Assembly: GCA_036785705.1 (NCBI GenBank)
Contig: JAWUZG010000159.1
Location: 62,001-126,000, forward strand
Source of the DNA: Acanthornis magna
Taxonomy: Eukaryota; Chordata; Aves; Passeriformes; Acanthizidae
Length of the DNA stretch: 64,000 nucleotides
Direction: 5' to 3'
This document shows positions 46,465-59,209 of this stretch, piece after piece; the first letter of the stretch is position 1, and each line of letters opens with the position of its first letter. A program made the position numbers and the translations under genes. The notes under the pieces are model-generated. The model searched no databases. It saw only the letters and a list, made by a program, of their open reading frames with translations, and had not been told where the DNA came from.

Positions 46465-47740
46465 GTGCCACCTATGGTGCTGAGCCCCTCTGGCCCAGTG
46501 CCAAGCTGCCCTCAGGGGGGTGGGTCAGGCTGGAGAGATCTAAAGGGCCTGGAGCTCCAGCAACACTGGCGCTGGAAAGGGCCTGCCGAGGCCATTGCAG
46601 CAGCGCCCCAACATTGCTGCTCCTCCATCTTTCTGAGGTGGAAAACCCAGGTAGTGTGTTGGGGTAATTAGCTAGGGCTAGGGTTAGGGTTACGCCTAGG
46701 GTTAGGGTTAGGAGATCTAAAGGGCCGCGAGCTCCAGGAGCACTGGCGCTGGAAAGGGCCTGCCAAGACGAACGCGGCAAGGCCCCAACCTTGCTGCTCC
46801 CACACCTTTCTGATCTGGACCCCCCACAGGGGTGGGCACCTCGGCCCCAGCCCCAGGCTCGGGCCTAGGCTGCCCTGTGGCTCGGGCTTAGGCTTCAGAG
46901 AGCTGTGGAGTCTACAGCTGCAGGGACGCTGGCACTGGACAGGACATTGCGAGGGCATCCATCACGGCAGGCTGCTGCCAGAGACTGGATGTTCCATGGC
47001 TCTAAACATCCGGGAATGGCCTGTGTCTGTTGCGAGGGGCCAGCTGGGTTTTGCTGACGGTGAGGCCTTCAGCGCCTGCTGCGGCCCCAGAGCCGCTCCA
47101 AGGCCTGGCTGAGCTGTCAGCCCTGGACTCTTGGGCTGGCAGTGCTCACCTGGGCCCTGAGTGGCCATGTGACCAGCAGTCCCAGCTGAGGGCTGGGGAC
47201 ATGAAGGCCATGGGGCTTAAAGGGCGCAGCATGAGGTCAGCACATGGTCACAGCCTAGAATCCTGCATGGGCTTCCTGTCCCATCCCTGGTGCAATCCTC
47301 GGAGGTGGGAGTTCTGTGCACGTTTTTCTAGATCTCTTCTCTCCTTCTGGCTTCGTCTCTGCCTGTCTTTCTTCTCCTACTTCTCTTTGCCTAGAACTTT
47401 TGGCTAACATAGCATTTTGTATGTTTCAGGGTTCTTCTCCATGGGGCTCAGTTGATGCTAGGTAAATGCTAAATTAACACTGAGTACTGCTCTGGTAAGT
47501 AGTTGAGAGTTGAATTCTATGTTGTATTTCATCCTTTGCCGAAGATGGTTTATTTTTGAGCATTTGATTTTGATCCTTTTGCCAGTAAGGCTTCAGTGTG
47601 ATTTTCACCTCTTGACTATATCTGGTGGGGATTTCTCCTTTGCGCTAAGAGAGAGCAGTAGAACCCTGAGTTAAACCGCTGGATCTAAGGCTCCAGGGCT
47701 TAACAGGTGCCTCCATTGCCAACTGCACACGTTTTAATCT
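46465..47740. repeat. Satellite unit U32, 1276 bp
   Basis: Telomere-like block 46673-46712. Private TCCCATCCCTGG near 47283, GGGAGTTCTG near 47312 and CTCCATGGGG near 47441. Tail AGGTAA. First LTR-free unit after the LTR zone. Confidence 0.96.
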
Positions 47741-49016
47741 GTGCCACCTATGGTGCTGAGCCCCTCTGGCCCAGTGCCAAGCTGCCCTCAGGGGGGTGGG
47801 TCAGGCTGGAGAGATCTAAAGGGCCTGGAGCTCCAGCAACACTGGCGCTGGAAAGGGCCTGCCGAGGCCATTGCAGCAGCGCCCCAACATTGCTGCTCCT
47901 CCATCTTTCTGAGGTGGAAAACCCAGGTAGTGTGTTGGGGTAATTAGCTAGGGCTAGGGTTAGGGTTACGCCTAGGGTTAGGGTTAGGAGATCTAAAGGG
48001 CCGCGAGCTCCAGGAGCACTGGCGCTGGAAAGGGCCTGCCAAGACGAACGTGGCAAGGCCCCAACCTTGCTGCTCCCACACCTTTCTGATCTGGACCCCC
48101 CACAGGGGTGGGCACCTCGGCCCCAGCCCCAGGCTCGGGCCTAGGCTGCCCTGTGGCTCGGGCTTAGGCTTCAGAGAGCTGTGGAGTCTACAGCTGCAGG
48201 GACGCTGGCACTGGACAGGACATTGCGAGGGCATCCATCACGGCAGGCTGCTGCCAGAGACTGGATGTTCCGTGGCTCTAAACATCCGGGAATGGCCTGT
48301 GTCTGTTGCGAGGTGCCAGCTGGGTTTTGCTGACGGTGAGGCCTTCAGCACCTCCTGCGGCCCCAGAGCCGCCCCAAGGCCTGGCTGAGCTGTCAGCCCT
48401 GGACTCTTGGGCTGGCAGTGCTCACCTGGGCTCTGAGTGGCCATGAGACCAGCAGTCCCAGCTGAGGGCTGGGGACATGAAGGCCATGGGGCTTAAAGGG
48501 CGCAGCATGAGGTCAGCACATGGTCACAGCCTAGAATCCTGCATGGGCTTCCTGTCCCGTCCCTGGTGCAATCCTCGGAGGTGGGAGCTCTGTGCACGTT
48601 TTTCTAGATCTCTTCTCTCCTTCTGGCTTTGTCTCTGCCTGTCTTTCTTCTCCTACTTCTCTTTGCCTAGAACTTTTGGCTAGCATAGCATTTTGTATGT
48701 TTCAGGGTTCTTCTCCGTGGGGCTCAGTTGATGCTCGACAAATGCTAAATTAACACTGAGTACTGCTCTGGCAAGTAGTTGAATGTTGAATTCTATGTTG
48801 TATTTCATCCTTTGCCGAAGATGGTTTATTTTTGAGCATTTGATTTTGATCCTTTTGCCAGTAAGGCTTCAGTGTGATTTTCACCTCTTGACTATATCTG
48901 GTGGGGATTTCTCCTTTGCGCTAAGAGAGAGCAGTAGAACCCTGAGTTAAACCGCTGGATCTAAGGCTCCAGGGCTTAACAGGTGCCTCCATTGCCAACT
49001 GCACACGTTTTAATCT
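47741..49016. repeat. Satellite unit U33, 1276 bp
   Basis: Telomere-like block 47949-47988. It has ACGTGGCAAG. Private GAGGTGCCAGC, CAGCACCTCCTG, GGGCTCTGAG and GGCTAGCATAG. The donor-like site reads GCAAGTAG. Tail CGACAA with GTTGAATGTTG. Confidence 0.96.
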
Positions 49017-50287
49017 GTGCCACCTATGGTGCTGAGCCCCTCTGGCCCAGTGCCAAGCTGCCCTCAGGGGGGTGGGTCAGGCTGGAGAGATCTAAAGGGC
49101 CTGGAGCTCCAGCAACACTGGCGCTGGAAAGGGCCTGCCGAGGCCATTGCAGCAGCGCCCCAACATTGCTGCTCCTCCATCTTTCTGAGGTGGAAAACCC
49201 AGGTAGTGTGTTGGGGTAATTAGCTAGGGCTAGGGTTAGGGTTACGCCTAGGGTTAGGGTTAGGAGATCTAAAGGGCCGCGAGCTCCAGGAGCACTGGCG
49301 CTGGAAAGGGCCTGCCAAGACGAACGCGGCAAGGCCCCAACCTTGCTGCTCCCACACCTTTCTGATCTGGACCCCCCACAGGGGTGGGCACCTCGGCCCC
49401 AGCCCCAGGCTCGGGCCTAGGCTGCCCTGTGGCTCGGGCTTAGGCTTCAGAGAGCTGTGGAGTCTACAGCTGCAGGGACGCTGGCACTGGACAGGACATT
49501 GCGAGGGCATCCATCACGGCAGGCTGCTGCCAGAGACTGGATGTTCCATGGCTCTAAACATCCGGGAATGGCCTGTGTCTGTTGCGAGGGGCCAGCTGGG
49601 TTTTGCTGACGGTGAGGCATTCAGCGCCTGCTGCGGCCCCAGAGCCGCCCCAAGGCCTGGCTGAGCTGTCAGCCCTGGACTCTTGGGCTGGCAGTGCTCA
49701 CCTGGGCCCTGAGTGGCCGTGTGACCAGCAGTCCCAGCTGAGGGCTGGGGACATGAAGGCCATGGGGCTTAAAGGACGCAGCATGAGGTCAGCACATGGT
49801 CACAGCCTAGAATCCTGCATGGGCTTCCTGTCCCGTCCCTGGTGCAATCCTCGGAGGTGGGAGCTCTGTGCACGTTTTTCTAGATCTCTCCTTCTGGCTT
49901 CGTCTCTGCCTGTCTTTCTTCTCCTACTTCTCTTTGCCTAGAACTTTTGGCTAACATAGCATTTTGTATGTTTCAGGGTTCTTCTCCGTGGGGCTCAGTT
50001 GATGCTAGGTAAATGCTAAATTAACACTGAGTACTGCTCTGGTAAGTAGTTGAGAGTTGAATTCTATGTTGTATTTCATCCTTTGCCGAAGATGGTTTAT
50101 TTTTGAGCATTTGATTTTGATCCTTTTGCCAGTAAGGCTTCAGTGTGATTTTCACCTCTTGACTATATCTGGTGGGGATTTCTCCTTTGCGCTAAGAGAG
50201 AGCAGTAGAACCCTGAGTTAAACCGCTGGATCTAAGGCTCCAGGGCTTAACAGGTGCCTCCATTGCCAACTGCACACGTTTTAATCT
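49017..50287. repeat. Satellite unit U34, 1271 bp
   Basis: Telomere-like block 49225-49264. It has GTGAGGCATTC and GGCCGTGTGACC, both also found further right. Tail AGGTAA. Confidence 0.96.
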
Positions 50288-51563
50288 GTGCCACCTATGG
50301 TGCTGAGCCCCTCTGGCCCAGTGCCAAGCTGCCCTCAGGGGGGTGGGTCAGGCTGGAGAGATCTAAAGGGCCTGGAGCTCCAGCAACACTGGCGCTGGAA
50401 AGGGCCTGCCGAGGCCATTGCAGCAGCGCCCCAACATTGCTGCTCCTCCATCTTTCTGAGGTGGAAAACCCAGGTAGTGTGTTGGGGTAATTAGCTAGGG
50501 CTAGGGTTAGGGTTACGCCTAGGGTTAGGGTTAGGAGATCTAAAGGGCCGCGAGCTCCAGGAGCACTGGCGCTGGAAAGGGCCTGCCAAGACGAACGTGG
50601 CAAGGCCCCAACCTTGCTGCTCCCACACCTTTCTGATCTGGACCCCCCACAGGGGTGGGCACCTCGGCCCCAGCCCCAGGCTCGGGCCTAGGCTGCCCTG
50701 TGGCTCGGGCTTAGGCTTCAGAGAGCTGTGGAGTCTACAGCTGCAGGGACGCTGGCACTGGACAGGACATTGCGAGGGCATCCATCACGGCAGGCTGCTG
50801 CCAGAGACTGGATGTTCCATGGCTCTAAACATCCGGGAATGGCCTGTGTCTGCTGCGAGGGGCCGGCTGGGTTTTGCTGACGGTGAGGCCTTCAGCGCCT
50901 GCTGCGGCCCCAGAGCCGCCCCAAGGCCTGGCTGAGCTGTCAGCCCTGGACTCTTGGGCTGGCAGTGCTCACCTGGGCCCTGAGTGGCCATGAGACCAGT
51001 AGTCCCAACTGAGGGCTGGGGACATGAAGGCCATGGGGCTTAAAGGACGCAGCATGAGGTCAGCACATGGTCACAGCCTAGAATCCTGCATGGGCTTCCT
51101 GTCCCGTCCCTGGTGCAATCCTCAGAGGTGGGAGCTCTGTGCACGTTTTTCTAGATCTCTTCTCTCCTTCTGGCTTCGTCTCTGCCTGTCTTTCTTCTCC
51201 TACTTCTCTTTGCCTAGAACTTTTGGCTAACATAGCATTTTGTATGTTTCAGGGTTCTTCTCCGTGGGGCTCAGTTGATGCTCGACAAATGCTAAATTAA
51301 CACTGAGTACTGCTCTGGCAAGTACTTGAATGTTGAATTCTATGTTGTATTTCATCCTTTGCCGAAGATGGTTTATTTTTGAGCATTTGATTTTGATCCT
51401 TTTGCCAGTAAGGCTTCAGTGTGATTTTCACCTCTTGACTATATCTGGTGGGGATTTCTCCTTTGCGCTAAGAGAGAGCAGTAGAACCCTGAGTTAAACC
51501 GCTGGATCTAAGGCTCCAGGGCTTAACAGGTGCCTCCATTGCCAACTGCACACGTTTTAATCT
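50288..51563. repeat. Satellite unit U35, 1276 bp
   Basis: Telomere-like block 50496-50535. It has ACGTGGCAAG, GGGGCCGGCTGG and GACCAGTAGTCC. Private CCTCAGAGG near 51124. Donor-like site GCAAGTAC. It matches U39, 5099 bp to the right, at most sites. Confidence 0.96.
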
Positions 51564-52839
51564 GTGCCACCTATGGTGCTGAGCCCCTCTGGCCCAGTGC
51601 CAAGCTGCCCTCAGGGGGGTGGGTCAGGCTGGAGAGATCTAAAGGGCCTGGAGCTCCAGCAACACTGGCGCTGGAAAGGGCCTGCCGAGGCCATTGCAGC
51701 AGCGCCCCAACATTGCTGCTCCTCCATCTTTCTGAGGTGGAAAACCCAGGTAGTGTGTTGGGGTAATTAGCTAGGGCTAGGGTTAGGGTTACGCCTAGGG
51801 TTAGGGTTAGGAGATCTAAAGGGCCGCGAGCTCCAGGAGCACTGGCGCTGGAAAGGGCCTGCCAAGACGAACGCGGCAAGGCCCCAACCTTGCTGCTCCC
51901 ACACCTTTCTGATCTGGACCCCCCACAGGGGTGGGCACCTCGGCCCCAGCCCCAGGCTCGGGCCTAGGCTGCCCTGTGGCTCGGGCTTAGGCTTCAGAGA
52001 GCTGTGGAGTCTACAGCTGCAGGGACGCTGGCACTGGACAGGACATTGCGAGGGCATCCATCACGGCAGGCTGCTGCCAGAGACTGGATGTTCCATGGCT
52101 CTAAACATCCGGGAATGGCCTGTGTCTGTTGCGAGGGGCCAGCTGGGTTTTGCTGACGGTGAGGCCTTCAGCGCCTGCTGCGGCCCCAGAGCCGCCCCAA
52201 GGCCTGGCTGAGCTGTCAGCCCTGGACTCTTGGGCTGGCAGTGCTCACCTGGGCCCTGAGTGGCCATGTGACCAGCAGTCCCAGCTGAGGGCTGGGGACA
52301 TGAAGGCCATGGGGCTTAAAGGACGCAGCATGAGGTCAGCACATGGTCACAGCCTAGAATCCTGCATGGGCTTCCTGTCCCGTCCCTGGTGCAATCCTCG
52401 GAGGTGGGAGCTCTGTGCACGTTTTTCTAGATCTCTTCTCTCCTTCTGGCTTCGTCTCTGCCTGTCTTTCTTCTCCTACTTCTCTTTGCCTAGAACTTTT
52501 GGCTAACATAGCATTTTGTATGTTTCAGGGTTCTTCTCCGTGGGGCTCAGTTGATGCTCGACAAATGCTAAATTAACACTGAGTACTGCTCTGGCAAGTA
52601 CTTGAATGTTGAATTCTATGTTGTATTTCATCCTTTGCCGAAGATGGTTTATTTTTGAGCATTTGATTTTGATCCTTTTGCCAGTAAGGCTTCAGTGTGA
52701 TTTTCACCTCTTGACTATATCTGGTGGGGATTTCTCCTTTGCGCTAAGAGAGAGCAGTAGAACCCTGAGTTAAACCGCTGGATCTAAGGCTCCAGGGCTT
52801 AACAGGTGCCTCCATTGCCAACTGCACACGTTTTAATCT
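51564..52839. repeat. Satellite unit U36, 1276 bp
   Basis: Telomere-like block 51772-51811. It has GTCTGTTGCG and AAAGGACGC. Tail CGACAA with GCAAGTACTTGAATG, shared with U35. Confidence 0.96.
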
Positions 52840-54115
52840 GTGCCACCTATGGTGCTGAGCCCCTCTGGCCCAGTGCCAAGCTGCCCTCAGGGGGGTGGGT
52901 CAGGCTGGAGAGATCTAAAGGGCCTGGAGCTCCAGCAACACTGGCGCTGGAAAGGGCCTGCCGAGGCCATTGCAGCAGCGCCCCAACATTGCTGCTCCTC
53001 CATCTTTCTGAGGTGGAAAACCCAGGTAGTGTGTTGGGGTAATTAGCTAGGGCTAGGGTTAGGGTTACGCCTAGGGTTAGGGCTAGGAGATCTAAAGGGC
53101 CGCGAGCTCCAGGAGCACTGGCGCTGGAAAGGGCCTGCCAAGACGAACGCGGCAAGGCCCCAACCTTGCTGCTCCCACACCTTTCTGATCTGGACCCCCC
53201 ACAGGGGTGGGCACCTCGGCCCCAGCCCCAGGCTCGGGCCTAGGCTGCCCTGTGGCTCGGGCTTAGGCTTCAGAGAGCTGTGGAGTCTACAGCTGCAGGG
53301 ACGCTGGCACTGGACAGGACATTGCGAGGGCATCCATCACGGCAGGCTGCTGCCAGAGACTGGATGTTCCGTGGCTCTAAACATCCGGGAATGGCCTGTG
53401 TCTGCTGCGAGGGGCCAGCTGGGTTTTGCTGACGGTGAGGCCTTCAGCGCCTGCTGCGGCCCCAGAGCCGCTCCAAGGCCTGGCTGAGCTGTCAGCCCTG
53501 GACTCTTGGGCTGGCAGTGCTCACCTGGGCCCTGAGTGGCCATGAGACCAGCAGTCCCAACTGAGGGCTGGGGACATGAAGGCCATGGGGCTTAAAGGGC
53601 GCAGCATGAGGTCAGCACATGGTCACAGCCTAGAATCCTGCATGGGCTTCCTGTCCCGTCCCTGGTGCAATCCTCGGAGGTGGGAGCTCTGTGCACGTTT
53701 TTCTAGATCTCTTCTCTCCTTCTGGCTTTGTCTCTGCCTGTCTTTCTTCTCCTACTTCTCTTTGCCTAGAACTTTTGGCTAACATAGCATTTTGTATGTT
53801 TCAGGGTTCTTCTCCGTGGGGCTCAGTTGATGCTCGACAAATGCTAAATTAACACTGAGTACTGCTCTGGTAAGTAGTTGAATGTTGAATTCTATGTTGT
53901 ATTTCATCCTTTGCCGAAGATGGTTTATTTTTGAGCATTTGATTTTGATCCTTTTGCCAGTAAGGCTTCAGTGTGATTTTCACCTCTTGACTATATCTGG
54001 TGGGGATTTCTCCTTTGCGCTAAGAGAGAGCAGTAGAACCCTGAGTTAAACCGCTGGATCTAAGGCTCCAGGGCTTAACAGGTGCCTCCATTGCCAACTG
54101 CACACGTTTTAATCT
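52840..54115. repeat. Satellite unit U37, 1276 bp
   Basis: Telomere-like block 53048-53087, with one hexamer changed (GGGCTAGG for GGGTTAGG near 53083). Tail CGACAA with GTTGAATGTTG. It has GGCCATGAGACC. Confidence 0.96.
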
Positions 54116-55386
54116 GTGCCACCTATGGTGCTGAGCCCCTCTGGCCCAGTGCCAAGCTGCCCTCAGGGGGGTGGGTCAGGCTGGAGAGATCTAAAGGGCC
54201 TGGAGCTCCAGCAACACTGGCGCTGGAAAGGGCCTGCCGAGGCCATTGCAGCAGCGCCCCAACATTGCTGCTCCTCCATCTTTCTGAGGTGGAAAACCCA
54301 GGTAGTGTGTTGGGGTAATTAGCTAGGGCTAGGGTTAGGGTTACGCCTAGGGTTAGGGTTAGGAGATCTAAAGGGCCGCGAGCTCCAGGAGCACTGGCGC
54401 TGGAAAGGGCCTGCCAAGACGAACGCGGCAAGGCCCCAACCTTGCTGCTCCCACACCTTTCTGATCTGGACCCCCCACAGGGGTGGGCACCTCGGCCCCG
54501 GCCACAGGCTCGGGCCAAGGCTGCCCTGTGGCTCGGGCTTAGGCTTCAGAGAGCTGTGGAGTCTACAGCTGCAGGGACGCTGGCACTGGACAGGACATTG
54601 CGAGGGCATCCATCACGGCAGGCTGCTGCCAGAGACTGGATGTTCCATGGCTCTAAACATCCGGGAATGGCCTGTGTCTGCTGCGAGGGGCCAGCTGGGT
54701 TTTGCTGACGGTGAGGCCTTCAGCGCCTGCTGCGGCCCCAGAGCCACCCCAAGGCCTGGCTGAGCTGTCAGCCCTGGACTCTTGGGCTGGCAGTGCTCAC
54801 CTGGGCCCTGAGTGGCCATGTGACCAGCAGTCCCAGCTGAGGGCTGGGGACATGAAGGCCATGGGGCTTAAAGGGCGCAGCATGAGGTCAGCACATGGTC
54901 ACAGCCTAGAATCCTGCATGGGCTTCCTGTCCCGTCCCTGGTGCAGTCCTCGGAGGTGGGAGCTCTGTGCACGTTTTTCTAGATCTCTCCTTCTGGCTTC
55001 GTCTCTGCCTGTCTTTCTTCTCCTACTTCTCTTTGCCTAGAACTTTTGGCTAACATAGCATTTTGTATGTTTCAGGGTTCTTCTCCGTGGGGCTCAGTTG
55101 ATGCTAGGTAAATGCTAAATTAACACTGAGTACTGCTCTGGTAAGTAGTTGAGAGTTGAATTCTATGTTGTATTTCATCCTTTGCCGAAGATGGTTTATT
55201 TTTGAGCATTTGATTTTGATCCTTTTGCCAGTAAGGCTTCAGTGTGATTTTCACCTCTTGACTATATCTGGTGGGGATTTCTCCTTTGCGCTAAGAGAGA
55301 GCAGTAGAACCCTGAGTTAAACCGCTGGATCTAAGGCTCCAGGGCTTAACAGGTGCCTCCATTGCCAACTGCACACGTTTTAATCT
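54116..55386. repeat. Satellite unit U38, 1271 bp
   Basis: Telomere-like block 54324-54363. It has the U31-type linked changes (54500, 54504, 54517), plus GAGCCACCCC and GTGCAGTCC. Tail AGGTAA. Confidence 0.96.
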
Positions 55387-56662
55387 GTGCCACCTATGGT
55401 GCTGAGCCCCTCTGGCCCAGTGCCAAGCTGCCCTCAGGGGGGTGGGTCAGGCTGGAGAGATCTAAAGGGCCTGGAGCTCCAGCAACACTGGCGCTGGAAA
55501 GGGCCTGCCGAGGCCATTGCAGCAGCGCCCCAACATTGCTGCTCCTCCATCTTTCTGAGGTGGAAAACCCAGGTAGTGTGTTGGGGTAATTAGCTAGGGC
55601 TAGGGTTAGGGTTACGCCTAGGGTTAGGGTTAGGAGATCTAAAGGGCCGCGAGCTCCAGGAGCACTGGCGCTGGAAAGGGCCTGCCAAGACGAACGTGGC
55701 AAGGCCCCAACCTTGCTGCTCCCACACCTTTCTGATCTGGACCCCCCACAGGGGTGGGCACCTCGGCCCCAGCCCCAGGCTCGGGCCTAGGCTGCCCTGT
55801 GGCTCGGGCTTAGGCTTCAGAGAGCTGTGGAGTCTACAGCTGCAGGGACGCTGGCACTGGACAGGACATTGCGAGGGCATCCATCACGGCAGGCTGCTGC
55901 CAGAGACTGGATGTTCCATGGCTCTAAACATCCGGGAATGGCCTGTGTCTGCTGCGAGGGGCCGGCTGGGTTTTGCTGACGGTGAGGCCTTCAGCGCCTG
56001 CTGCGGCCCCAGAGCCGCCCCAAGGCCTGGCTGAGCTGTCAGCCCTGGACTCTTGGGCTGGCAGTGCTCACCTGGGCCCTGAGTGGCCATGAGACCAGTA
56101 GTCCCAACTGAGGGCTGGGGACATGAAGGCCATGGGGCTTAAAGGACGCAGCATGAGGTCAGCACATGGTCACAGCCTAGAATCCTGCATGGGCTTCCTG
56201 TCCCGTCCCTGGTGCAATCCTCGGAGGTGGGAGCTCTGTGCACGTTTTTCTAGATCTCTTCTCTCCTTCTGGCTTCGTCTCTGCCTGTCTTTCTTCTCCT
56301 ACTTCTCTTTGCCTAGAACTTTTGGCTAACATAGCATTTTGTATGTTTCAGGGTTCTTCTCCGTGGGGCTCAGTTGATGCTCGACAAATGCTAAATTAAC
56401 ACTGAGTACTGCTCTGGTAAGTAGTTGAATGTTGAATTCTATGTTGTATTTCATCCTTTGCCGAAGATGGTTTATTTTTGAGCATTTGATTTTGATCCTT
56501 TTGCCAGTAAGGCTTCAGTGTGATTTTCACCTCTTGACTATATCTGGTGGGGATTTCTCCTTTGCGCTAAGAGAGAGCAGTAGAACCCTGAGTTAAACCG
56601 CTGGATCTAAGGCTCCAGGGCTTAACAGGTGCCTCCATTGCCAACTGCACACGTTTTAATCT
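55387..56662. repeat. Satellite unit U39, 1276 bp
   Basis: Telomere-like block 55595-55634. It has ACGTGGCAAG, GGGGCCGGCTGG and GACCAGTAGTCC, as in U35. Tail CGACAA with GTAAGTAGTTGAATG. Confidence 0.96.
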
Positions 56663-57938
56663 GTGCCACCTATGGTGCTGAGCCCCTCTGGCCCAGTGCC
56701 AAGCTGCCCTCAGGGGGGTGGGTCAGGCTGGAGAGATCTAAAGGGCCTGGAGCTCCAGCAACACTGGCGCTGGAAAGGGCCTGCCGAGGCCATTGCAGCA
56801 GCGCCCCAACATTGCTGCTCCTCCATCTTTCTGAGGTGGAAAACCCAGGTAGTGTGTTGGGGTAATTAGCTAGGGCTAGGGTTAGGGTTACGCCTAGGGT
56901 TAGGGCTAGGAGATCTAAAGGGCCGCGAGCTCCAGGAGCACTGGCGCTGGAAAGGGCCTGCCAAGACGAACGTGGCAAGGCCCCAACCTTGCTGCTCCCA
57001 CACCTTTCTGATCTGGACCCCCCACAGGGGTGGGCACCTCGGCCCCGGCCACAGGCTCGGGCCAAGGCTGCCCTGTGGCTCGGGCTTAGGCTTCAGAGAG
57101 CTGTGGAGTCTACAGCTGCAGGGACGCTGGCACTGGACAGGACATTGCGAGGGCATCCATCACGGCAGGCTGCTGCCAGAGACTGGATGTTCCATGGCTC
57201 TAAACATCCGGGAATGGCCTGTGTCTGCTGCGAGGGGCCAGCTGGGTTTTGCTGACGGTGAGGCCTTCAGCGCCTGCTGCGGCCCCAGAGCCACCCCAAG
57301 GCCTGGCTGAGCTGTCAGCCCTGGACTCTTGGGCTGGCAGTGCTCACCTGGGCCCTGAGTGGCCATGTGACCAGCAGTCCCAGCTGAGGGCTGGGGACAT
57401 GAAGGCCATGGGGCTTAAAGGGCGCAGCATGAGGTCAGCACATGGTCACAGCCTAGAATCCTGCATGGGCTTCCTGTCCCGTCCCTGGTGCAGTCCTCGG
57501 AGGTGGGAGCTCTGTGCACGTTTTTCTAGATCTCTTCTCTCCTTCTGGCTTCGTCTCTGCCTGTCTTTCTTCTCCTACTTCTCTTTGCCTAGAACTTTTG
57601 GCTAACATAGCATTTTGTATGTTTCAGGGTTCTTCTCCGTGGGGCTCAGTTGATGCTCGACAAATGCTAAATTAACACTGAGTACTGCTCTGGTAAGTAG
57701 TTGAGAGTTGAATTCTATGTTGTATTTCATCCTTTGCCGAAGATGGTTTATTTTTGAGCACTTGATTTTGATCCTTTTGCCAATAAGGCTTCAGTGTGAT
57801 TTTCACCTCTTGACTATATCTGGTGGGGATTTCTCCTTTGCGCTAAGAGAGAGCAGTAGAACCCTGAGTTAAACCGCTGGATCTAAGGCTCCAGGGCTTA
57901 ACAGGTGCCTCCATTGCCAACTGCACACGTTTTAATCT
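56663..57938. repeat. Satellite unit U40, 1276 bp
   Basis: Telomere-like block 56871-56910 with GGGCTAGG. It combines ACGTGGCAAG, CCCCGGCCAC, GAGCCACCCC and GTGCAGTCC. Tail CGACAA with GAGCACTTG and CAATAAGG. It looks like a U37/U38 mosaic. Confidence 0.96.
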
Positions 57939-59209
57939 GTGCCACCTATGGTGCTGAGCCCCTCTGGCCCAGTGCCAAGCTGCCCTCAGGAGGGTGGGTC
58001 AGGCTGGAGAGATCTAAAGGGCCTGGAGCTCCAGCAACACTGGCGCTGGAAAGGGCCTGCCGAGGCCATTGCAGCAGCGCCCCAACATTGCTGCTCCTCC
58101 ATCTTTCTGAGGTGGAAAACCCAGGTAGTGTGTTGGGGTAATTAGCTAGGGCTAGGGTTAGGGTTACGCCTAGGGTTAGGGTTAGGAGATCTAAAGGGCC
58201 GCGAGCTCCAGGAGCACTGGCGCTGGAAAGGGCCTGCCAAGACGAACGCGGCAAGGCCCCAACCTTGCTGCTCCCACACCTTTCTGATCTGGACCCCCCA
58301 CAGGGGTGGGCACCTCGGCCCCAGCCCCAGGCTCGGGCCTAGGCTGCCCTGTGGCTCGGGCTTAGGCTTCAGAGAGCTGTGGAGTCTACAGCTGCAGGGA
58401 CGCTGGCACTGGACAGGACATTGCGAGGGCATCCATCACGGCAGGCTGCTGCCAGAGACTGGATGTTCCGTGGCTCTAAACATCCAGGAATGGCCTGTGT
58501 CTGTTGCGAGGGGCCAGCTGGGTTTTGCTGACGGTGAGGCCTTCAGCGCCTGCTGCGGCCCCAGAGCCGCCCCAAGGCCTGGCTGAGCTGTCAGCCCTGG
58601 ACTCTTGGGCTGGCAGTGCTCACCTGGGCCCTGAGTGGCCGTGTGACCAGCAGTCCCAGCTGAGGGCTGGGGACATGAAGGCCATGGGGCTTAAAGGGTG
58701 CAGCATGAGGTCAGCACATGGTCACAGCCTAGAATCCTGCATGGGCTTCCTGTCCCGTCCCTGGTGCAATCCTCGGAGGTGGGAGCTCTGTGCACGTTTT
58801 TCTAGATCTCTCCTTCTGGCTTCGTCTCTGCCTGTCTTTCTTCTCCTACTTCTCTTTGCCTAGAACTTTTGGCTAACATAGCATTTTGTATGTTTCAGGG
58901 TTCTTCTCCGTGGGGCTCAGTTGATGCTAGGTAAATGCTAAATTAACACTGAGTACTGCTCTGGTAAGTAGTTGAGAGTTGAATTCTATGTTGTATTTCA
59001 TCCTTTGCCGAAGATGGTTTATTTTTGAGCATTTGATTTTGATCCTTTTGCCAGTAAGGCTTCAGTGTGATTTTCACCTCTTGACTATATCTGGTGGGGA
59101 TTTCTCCTTTGCGCTAAGAGAGAGCAGTAGAACCCTGAGTTAAACCGCTGGATCTAAGGCTCCAGGGCTTAACAGGTGCCTCCATTGCCAACTGCACACG
59201 TTTTAATCT
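57939..59209. repeat. Satellite unit U41, 1271 bp
   Basis: Telomere-like block 58147-58186. It has GGAGGGTGGG, CATCCAGGAA, GGCCGTGTG and AAGGGTGCAG. Tail AGGTAA. Confidence 0.96.

Larger units (their letters stand above)
56663..59209. repeat. 2,547-bp dimer, copy 1 (U40+U41)
   Basis: A 1276-bp unit followed by a 1271-bp unit. I found no difference from the next 2547 bp when comparing diagnostic sites: GGGCTAGG in the telomeric block, CCCCGGCCAC, GAGCCACCCC, GTGCAGTCC, GAGCACTTG, then GGAGGGTGGG, CATCCAGGAA, GGCCGTGTG and AAGGGTGCAG. It is one of the most recently duplicated segments in the window. Confidence 0.88.
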
